DNA of 64,000 nt from Helichrysum umbraculigerum (taxonomy: Eukaryota > Streptophyta > Magnoliopsida > Asterales > Asteraceae). The stretch is taken from the NCBI GenBank assembly GCA_949592205.1, contig CATIUR010000005.1, positions 109,877,777 to 109,941,776 of the forward strand, written 5' to 3'. A program made the position numbers and the translations under genes. Of the stretch, positions 56,717 to 64,000 are shown in pieces. Each line of letters starts with the position of its first letter. The first letter of the stretch is position 1. The notes beneath the pieces were generated by a model. That model did not search any database. It worked only from the letters and a program-made list of their open reading frames with translations, and was not told the origin of the DNA.

Positions 56717-58430
56717 CTCATTCATAAAAACTTCTGGAAGGATTCTAATTGCATCATTTGCTAGAAATACTATTTTCATAAAATATAAAATTATGGTTAT
56801 GAAAGATTTTTTTACTGGAAACTAAGGGTTTATAGAACTTGATACCTTCTTCGGGCAACTTATAAGGTGATCATGACTAGGCAATCCTCACAAGTGGGTT
56901 ACTCAAATCACTCAAGTGTTTAGGGTTTCCTACTTACTAGTGCCAATCACTCGGATAGCCAGTCATGCAGCATTCTCGTCATAGGCTTGATCGAGAATCA
57001 AATCTCCATCACTTTTGATGAGGATGATACTAACCTTTCGAGATATCTTGGAAGGAATCGGGTTTTTGGTTTGAAGAAGGTAAGTGGTGAGGGGTGTGAT
57101 GGTTTTCCTTGTATTTTCTTGAAGCTTTTCCTTGAAATTCCTTAGGTTTTTAAAAGGACTACATAGCCTTTCTTCTTTGGATTCTTCCTTTTTCTTGGCC
57201 CTTTTCATGATTGTGTCGGCGTGATTCTTTCGATTTCTTTTCTTTAATTCTGCCGATCTTAATAATGTACTTTGTGGCCTGGAAGGATTTTAATGATTTG
57301 GGTTATGTTGGCTTTTCTTGCAAAGGTCTTAGGGATTCAGGAGTGTCTCTGAAGGTTTTCGGGTTGATGAGACTTCTGTAGGTTCGGGATAAATGAAAGG
57401 AGATCTATATTGGGTGTAAAGAGTGGGTGTTGAGTGGGTGAATGTTTGATGGTGGAAAGGTGTTTTGGATTCCTTGGAAGCTATCAAGATAGGTTGTACC
57501 TATGCCACGTGTGGCACTCATCGATGTGATCTCGAAATGCATTACAAGAGCAAGTTCTAATTCAAATGCATACATCGGCACACACATGAAACGAAAAGTG
57601 AAGCATTAAAGATGAATGCTAATTATGGGCTCAATCCTCACGAATCGAATGTTTTGGTTAGTATGTTCCTAGCCATGTGTTGCCTTTTTCGTCTATATCT
57701 TATTCTAAAACAGTTTTGTTTCTTTGTTAAAAGTCGTTTCTCGCTGTAATTCATAGTTTTGAAAGATAAGATTTCTAAAGAGATGTTTTTAAATCCAAAA
57801 AATTTGAAAATTTTTCCATTTTTATCCTTTTGATGAAAATATTGTTTGGCTTACGGAAAAGAGGTAAAACTTGCGGTTGTAGACCGAATATCCCACACTT
57901 AGAGGAACATTGTCCCTAATGTTCGAATCTATTTGTTAAACACTTCTTGACGAAGTATTCCACACTTAGAGATTCTACTTATCTTTGGGTTGTTTCATAA
58001 GTGTTGTGTGGTATTAAGGATCCCACACTTAGTGTTGGAATATCGGGCGAGATAATCGAAGCTTTAAATGGATAGAGGGTTTTGGAACGGTGTACCACTT
58101 TTGCTATATGTGTTGTTTGCTGATTGCCAGGAGTTTGCTAGCCTGTGGCTTGTAGCTTATGGCTCCAGAATTCTCCACCGTGGGGGTCTATTGCTTCCTT
58201 TGATCCGGTCTTCGATAAATAGTCGTTTGATCAAACAAACAATCCATTCAACAATCAAATAATAGCTGCTAATAAGAGAAATAAAGTGAAAGCATAATAG
58301 AATAGTAAATAGATAGATGTGATGTCGAAGCATCAATCGTACATCAATACAATAATAAAATAGTAAATAGAGTTTTGGTAGAAAGTAGAGAGAAGTCAGA
58401 AAGTGGAGCAATTCATTGCTCTGCTGATGA
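56717..58430 (-). mobile_element. Q 3' untranslated region
   Basis: This non-coding region between ORF B and the polypurine tract is collinear with that of B and F. In the minus sense TAAGTGTGGGAT-type motifs lie at plus 58020-58031, 57957-57968 (one change) and 57890-57901, spaced 63 and 67 nt. The GAACATT-AGGGAC-AATGTTC hairpin follows (plus 57905-57924). The CATGGCTAGGAAC block is near 57670. I see no gene. Confidence 0.8.
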
Positions 58431-60243
58431 TCATGCTGCTACAGTAGATGTGGTAGGTCCAGGAGAAGTCTCGTTTGATGAAGAGTCATCATGTTGATCG
58501 TTGGTGCCTTCGTTTGATGCATCATGGATAGCTTCTTCGTCTGGCATACCGATTGTAAAAGCTCCTTGATCTACTAGCTGATCGATTAGTGCCCGGATGG
58601 TATTTCGAAGCTGTCGAATGGGAACATGGCTGATCCTTGGTGTGTGTTGTCTTGGAAGAGATCTGTGTGTCTGTGGGATGAGACCGGCACAGGTATAGTA
58701 GCTGAAGGGATGGTATGTCTGCCAGTCCTGGGGCTCTGAATTGTGACAGTCCATGCAGATACTCTAGATGTCCTGTTGCCTCTCGATGTGTGTACTCTAA
58801 ATGACCCATCAACTGACGGAATAGTCTGTCTAGTGACTGGGACCTGCACTGGAGGTGGTTGTGGTCTAGGAATGATGATCCGAGGTGGTATAACATGCCC
58901 ACGGCCTGGCGGTGGTCGAGGTGCTGGAGTAGGGACTACATGTGGATATATGTGTGGTGGTGCTCGGCCCATCCCACATGGTAAGTGTGGTAGTGGAGTC
59001 ATGGGCATCCCAGATGCCTGCTGTCTCATGGCTGTATAGATCCTAATCTGCATCTGCATAGACCAATACCAGAATCTGGACCTGGAGGTGCCCCGTAGTG
59101 GTAGATGTATGCGGGCACTCGCGGTCTTTGGGCAGGAGTAGAAGGTCCTGTCCTAGTATGTGGTGGAACCACTGGTGGTGGTTGTGGGATGTCATCATTA
59201 TTATCATCATCCTTATCATCGTCATCCTTGTCATCAGTATCATCGACATCCGTGTCTGAATCACTAGGTCCTTGCTGGCGTTTCCTTTTCTTTGTTTCCT
59301 TTGGCAGAACCAGGTCTGGTATCAATGTGTGGACACTGTCAGGATCCGATGCATGTGCTTTGATATAAACAGCACCATCTTTCGTGATTCGGAGTATTTC
59401 CATACTCCTAAGAAACTGGTAGTCGAGTGGCTTAGAGCTCCATCCTGATTTAAATTTCTCGACATCCGATGTCCGAAGTAATCCCATATTTCGGATCAAT
59501 CTGGTAATTACTGAGCCCAAGTACGATCTTTTCTTTCCAAAGCCTTTTTCTTCTAAAAGTCGCTGAGCAACTAAATAAGCAACCTGTATGTTTCTCTTGT
59601 CGAGAATACATGCCATAAGAGCGACATCAAATCCAGAAAATCGACTGCTAGTCGTATGCTTCCCGTCAAATGAACAAGCTATGAGCTTGTGCAGGATCTG
59701 TAGGACTGGGTCTCTGAGTCGGGTTGCCTTAATACCCGAGAAGTATGGTGCAGGTGACCATTGACTCAATGCTTCAGCGTGTGTTGTCGCGATGGAAACA
59801 GAGGTGGCTCCAGTGATGAACAGAGGTGATTGTATCTCTTCTGGTGTGTATAAATCTAGGTGGAGCGAGAACTCGGCGAGCGATAAAGTGTGCGGGCTGC
59901 CCATGTACTGAAATGAGATCGAACATTCTTCAATTCTCTCCTTCTTCTGAAATTTGAAGGTGGCCATAAATTCAGTAACCATCTCCACATATACTAGCTC
60001 ATCAATACTGAATAATCTCTTGAATGATTCAAACTGCTGCCCATCAACTGTATAGGTAAGTATGCTTTCGAGTCTTTGCTTAAACCCTAATGCTTGCATA
60101 ATATTCCAGTCAATATGCGTGAGACACCCAAATTTCTTGTCTCTCCAGATGCGTGCCATCTTGTCGTAAGCTGGTGTGGCACTCATGTATGCTAAAGATC
60201 CTGCAACGGGTCGTGCTGGGTTTAATTTCTTCTTTCGTGCCAT
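58431..60243 (-). pseudogene. ORF B of element Q (ATHILA ORF-1-like), two frameshifts
   Basis: This is the best preserved ORF B. It starts MARKKKLNPARPVAG six bases after a CAG that could be a splice acceptor (ATGTTCTCAG); an upstream in-frame Met at 60258 seems less likely. About 405 codons are open to 59026. The conserved core has FKRLFSIDELVYVEMVTEFM and SISFQYMGSPHTLSLAEF, then FGKKRSYLGSVITRLIRNMG, shared with F and C. An Asp-rich run and a Pro-rich tail follow. The tail continues in a second frame (58586 to about 59059) and a third (58431 to about 58754), which resembles the ORF B C-terminus of F. One frameshift lies near 59050 and another near 58750. Confidence 0.8.
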
Positions 60244-61885
60244 TGTACCTGAGAACATTTAAAGTAATGGATCCTTTGAGAAAGAGAAGTTAAAAGCACG
60301 CTCCGAAGAATTTCGAAGTGAGGGCTTTAATTTCTAGTCAATCTAAAGATTACATTAAACGTAAAATGCTCTCATGCAGCAAATAGTTAAATTTTTACAA
60401 GGTAATATCATCATTCAGAAAAATATAGTCATGAAATGGCAACTGCTTTATTGTGAAGTATTGCAAAGCTTGGCGTTAACCAAGTTTGAAATGTCAAGAA
60501 TTCACAATTTATGCTAACATCATTACTGAAAGGGGTTTGACTTTGGGAGTACAAGTTGAAGTAAGTTTTTTGAATAAAATGTTTTGTCTTAAAATTTCAA
60601 TACTTCAAGTTGACTTTTTAGGTCAAATTTCTCTTCATATAATATTTTCAAATATCCGCATGCCATGATTGTAACCTATACATGTTCTAACTTATTTCAA
60701 GCGTTTCCTAATTGGTAAACAAACTAGGCTGTGCACAAAAAGTTATCATGCCCATGTATTTGGTGTGGTCCAAGACTTTTTATTTAAAAGTGATGATTCT
60801 CTAGTTACATTGCCTAGTTTGACTAGTCAAGTAAGTAAAAATGTGGTCATGCAATTTTCAACCTATCATATTATTCATGCAAGCTAGCCAACTTTTTGTT
60901 GACTTTCAAAAGCCAAAATTGCTAACCCTAAGTTGTTCACATAATGCAATCAACATAGAGTAATCATACAAAACACCATAATTACTAAGATACTTAGCAT
61001 ACTAACACCTACTTAAGCAAAGTTCTAAGCTAAATCAACGGGTCAAAGTTATTCCTATTGAAAAAGTCGAACATATGGCTAAGTGGTAGGAACATGTAGT
61101 AACTAAGTATTTAATCAAGAAAAACTATATTTCCTAGTCACTAACCTATCTATCTTCAAGAAACAAGCTTTTTCAAGTTCAAAGTGGGTTTTGTGAACAT
61201 ACCTTGCTTTTAGTGAATGAAATGCAAAAACGAAAGTACAACCGCGAAGTATATGAAACAAGGAGCTCGAAAGGACAAGAGATTATGTAATTTGATGAAG
61301 TTTTGATGGTGGATTCATGGGGATCATGGTATGGCCGATTTTTTGGAGAGGAGAGGGGAGGAAAAAGATGTTAGTTGGTTGATTTGAATTATGGAAAGTT
61401 AAGGAGGTTCATAGTGGTCCTTTAGGGTACATGTACTCACCCTAAGTACTATGGTACTCATATGGTCCCTAAGGTGTATTGAATGTCAAGTAATAATGTC
61501 TTGGATTAATTTCCAATGTCCCACTAATAATGATGAGGAATCTTAATTGTGCTACTTGTAACTAGTTACTTGTTAGTCTCTTGTTACGTTGTAAACAATT
61601 TAAGAAACGCACAAATTTTTGCGGAACAATCAAAATCAACTTTTAACATTAAACTCATGCTATTTTTGGTGTTTAAAAATTTTTGTCTGACGCGGGTTTT
61701 TAGAATGTACTACTGTTTCGGCAGAATGCTAAAAAGATGTACGTTCTTTTAGAAGTGCGTGCGTTTTTAGACAATAATTAAAAAAACGTTTTCTATTAAA
61801 GGGAACTTTCAAAATTTATTAAATATATGTATTAAAATATGCTCATTTAAAGTCGCGAGCCTTGACCTTTTCGGAGAAAATTGTT
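60244..61885 (-). mobile_element. Q spacer between ORF A and ORF B
   Basis: About 1.6 kb of AT-rich sequence without a credible ORF or palindrome array. It ends in pyrimidine-rich AACTTCTCTTTCTC some 50 nt ahead of the possible acceptor before ORF B. If ORF B is made from a spliced RNA, this would be mostly intron. Confidence 0.6.
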
Positions 61886-63199
61886 TTATGATTCGTTCTG
61901 ATCCCTCCAAAGGGAAAGGGTCGAGATTTGCTCCCTTAATTGAACATTTTTCGGTACAAAACATTTCGATAGCTCCCAGATGACATTGTAAACTAGAAAA
62001 TGACGATCCTCTAAACCTCCTAAAATCTCTCGTTCCTCATACCCTAAATTGGCAAGATCATCAATCAACTTATTATACGCTTTCCTTATCTTCTTGGGAT
62101 TTGATAGACCGTCGCGTTCTCCTTTGTTTTTGTAGTTCAGATTGTGAGTAAGTTTATTCACAGCTTCCATAAACGCATTCTCTTCCGGCGAATCAGGTTC
62201 TCCGGTTGTAAGTTTAACTAGCTTACAGAGTTCACTAATTTCGGCTTTTTGCGTGGAAGTGAAGGGGTATTTGGTGAAGGTGAAGATTCGAACAAGCTTG
62301 ACGTGAAGGTCTTTTCTTTTTTTAAAGAAGCTTGTGTTGATTCTTTCCGTTGGGGAATTAGGAAAAACTTCTCGCAATTTTGAGATTAGGTAAGAAGCGG
62401 GGTCAACAAAGAACGGAATTTTACCAAGAAATGTGATAGGAATTATCGGGTTTTGTTCTATCCAGAACTCAAGTTTGTTGATCATTGTGGCGACATTGTG
62501 ATTTATTAATATCATAGATATTGGAAGGTAATCTATGTCGGCAAATGATTCGAAGAGAAGATCTAAATCTTCTACAAACTTCAGTTCTTGGTCCTTGAAA
62601 TTTGTGGAGTGGCTTTCGCATTCTTGATTTGACAGACGAAGAAGAAGGTTTACTTGTTTTTCTAATCCAGCGATCGTTTCTCGTTGGTTGAAGGAAAACG
62701 GGAGATTGGCATAGGTCAATTGCATGAAGAATGCTTTATAGACGTCCGCCCTTCGGGAAGGATTGAAAGAAGCACCAAGGTGGCGTTCTTTAAAACAAGG
62801 TTGTTCTACTCCGACGGATGGAACCTTATCCACCACTCGGTATATGGTGTATTTAGGTTCGTATGAAGAGAATGGAAAGATACCGTCATTGTGAGAGTCG
62901 GATATAGTTTGGGCATATACCGATATCTCAGGAATGAGGGTAATTTGGTCACACGTTTTGAGAGGTTTTACTTCATGATTTTCTTCGGGAAGATAATCGA
63001 AGTGGACAGAATTTGACACTTTAGGCATTTGCAAAGTTGGAGAGTGATCTTCTGGAGATGATGCCATGTCAGGTAGCTGATCCGTGACATCAAAGTCCAG
63101 GAAATGGTTTGGAATGGAATGTGGGATCCTAAATTCTTCTAGGGAAGCATATAATTCATCCTTCGAAGTACAAATAGAAGTGGGTTTTTTAGATGTCAT
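61886..63199 (-). CDS. ORF A of element Q, intact
   Basis: This intact 437-residue protein starts MTSKKPTSICTSKDELYASL, 150 nt after the PBS, where gag would normally begin. Its N-terminal 150 residues are acidic and poorly ordered. Two related helical segments follow, one with LPFSFNQRETIAGLEKQVNL (about residue 170) and one with YPFTSTQKAEISELCKLVKL (about residue 310). The second aligns with TGHPNS/TGEPDS-type sequence in ORF A of C. No zinc knuckle, protease or known Gag motif is visible. It is homologous to D (close) and C (distant). Conservation of length and frame across distant elements suggests a selected function, perhaps a Gag-like or RNA-binding role; unproven. Confidence 0.82.
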   Translation of the reverse strand: MTSKKPTSICTSKDELYASLEEFRIPHSIPNHFLDFDVTDQLPDMASSPEDHSPTLQMPKVSNSVHFDYLPEENHEVKPLKTCDQITLIPEISVYAQTISDSHNDGIFPFSSYEPKYTIYRVVDKVPSVGVEQPCFKERHLGASFNPSRRADVYKAFFMQLTYANLPFSFNQRETIAGLEKQVNLLLRLSNQECESHSTNFKDQELKFVEDLDLLFESFADIDYLPISMILINHNVATMINKLEFWIEQNPIIPITFLGKIPFFVDPASYLISKLREVFPNSPTERINTSFFKKRKDLHVKLVRIFTFTKYPFTSTQKAEISELCKLVKLTTGEPDSPEENAFMEAVNKLTHNLNYKNKGERDGLSNPKKIRKAYNKLIDDLANLGYEEREILGGLEDRHFLVYNVIWELSKCFVPKNVQLREQISTLSLWRDQNES

Positions 63200-63349
63200 G
63201 TTTAAACTAATATTATCCTAATTAACACTAAATTAACAGCAAATTAAATTAAAACTGCTTAAAGTAACTTTCGAGAGATTTCTAAGAAGGCGTCAATCGG
63301 AAGGATCTCCTAAATACTACTACTTAAGGTGGCTTGAATCTACATTTGT
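63200..63349 (-). mobile_element. Q leader
   Basis: About 150 nt, nearly identical to the D leader. No ORF and no obvious splice acceptor. Confidence 0.7.
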
Positions 63350-63369
63350 GATTCCACGGCGGCGGCGCC
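63350..63369 (-). promoter_or_regulatory. Primer binding site of Q (tRNA-Asp-like, mismatched)
   Basis: TGGCGCCGCCGCCGTGGAAT on the minus strand, six bases (AGTTTT) after the LTR end. It differs from C and D at the variable ninth-tenth positions and by T for G at position 15. Confidence 0.82.
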
Positions 63370-63375
63370 AAAAAC

Positions 63376-64000
63376 TTGTTGTGCTCACACCGTGTTGTTG
63401 TTTTTTAATTGATGGTGTGAGCGTAGCAGGGGTTTTAAATTTATATTTTACGGGGCTTAAATTAACCGTACTACCTACTTGATTAGTAAGCGGTAAGTAT
63501 AACCTAAGATCGTTCTATGAATCCAAACGTGTGGGCGATTAAAGTTGACACTTTCAGTAGAGAAGTATTTAGGATGGCATAAAGTATGTAGGTTTGGGAT
63601 TTAAAGACAGATAATTAAAATGCAAGAAAGTAAATTGCAGGAAATTAAAATGTAGGAAAGCAGATAAAGATAAAGATATGATTGCTGAGATTTCGATAAT
63701 TAATATTTCAGGATGACAGAACAAATAGGGTTGATACTAAATGTGGCAGTTAAACTACTAGGTGTAAACTCTAGAACCCTACCAACTTAGTTTCCCATTG
63801 GCGTGTCACTTGGAACTAGGTTATCGTGATTCTGATCGGAGCAATACGCAAACTTCCAATACTCATCTAGTTGAAAGATGAGCAACCTATTTTGGTGTTA
63901 TACCGAGGTGCATGAATCAGTAGCATATCGTCTCATAGGTCCGACCGCTCTTAACCCCTAAGGTAGTTTACTACTCTATTAGCACGAAGATTAATAGCTT
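63376..64000 (-). repeat. 5' LTR of element Q (U5 part; continues beyond window)
   Basis: This is the last 625 bp of the 5' LTR in the minus sense, ending GTGAGCACAACA. It corresponds base for base with 54136-54760 apart from scattered substitutions and single-base indels. The rest lies to the right of the window. Confidence 0.9.

Noticed and set aside
59043..59368. Met/Ile-rich and Gly/Ser-rich open frames
   Set aside because: Shadows of the Asp-rich and Pro-rich part of ORF B in Q.

Overview
The window looks like plant intergenic heterochromatin from a flowering plant, made almost entirely of nested LTR retrotransposons. The evidence is Athila/Tat-like and chromovirus (Tekay/Del-like) Ty3 pol genes, Ty1/copia elements primed by initiator tRNA-Met, and long AT-rich LTRs. 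A eudicot, perhaps an Asteraceae, is my guess from general resemblance only. I see no convincing host gene, tRNA, rRNA or CRISPR array.

Layout (letters are my labels). 1-2265: 3' end of element A (+), inserted in the 3' untranslated region of element B (+; 2266-6612, long 3' LTR). 6613-7980: two LTR fragments joined head to head (P +, G-LTR -). 7981-12426: decayed Athila-like gag-pol G (-). 12427-26646: element F (-), inserted in the gag of G; it has a 3' LTR, a long 3' untranslated region and ORF B. Nested in F is T (15073-22517), a young copia element with an intact gag and no pol. 26647-34352: element C (+) with 5' LTR, PBS, ORF A and ORF B, itself interrupted by the short copia element H (30315-32903). 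34353-37821: element D (-) with partial ORF A, PBS and 5' LTR. 37822-41423: fragments N (+ LTR), M (- 3' untranslated region) and L (- LTR). 41424-44100: element K (+), an acidic ORF plus 3' LTR, inserted in the gag of J. 44101-50645: J (+), a nearly intact Tekay-like chromovirus. 50646-54135: O (+), an older wrecked relative of J. 54136-64000: Q (-), a structurally complete element apart from the 5' LTR running off the window.

The most interesting content is the family formed by Q, D, F, C and probably B and M. These Ty3-type elements have a tRNA-Asp-like PBS and two proteins of their own, ORF A just after the PBS and ORF B (ATHILA ORF-1-like) further downstream. They show no protease, reverse transcriptase or integrase. 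Where their 3' regions are present, they carry three AAGTGTGGGAT-type motifs about 60 nt apart and a perfect hairpin with an AGGA loop 18-20 nt before the LTR. The hairpin stem covaries between elements. Their promoters carry short palindrome arrays, in most elements about 20 bp apart and just upstream of the TATA box; the sequence differs between families. This reads as a parasitic two-protein retroelement lineage with a structured RNA, perhaps mobilised by an Athila-like helper such as G, whose remaining LTR piece resembles theirs.

All calls rest on reading by eye; no alignment or database search was run.
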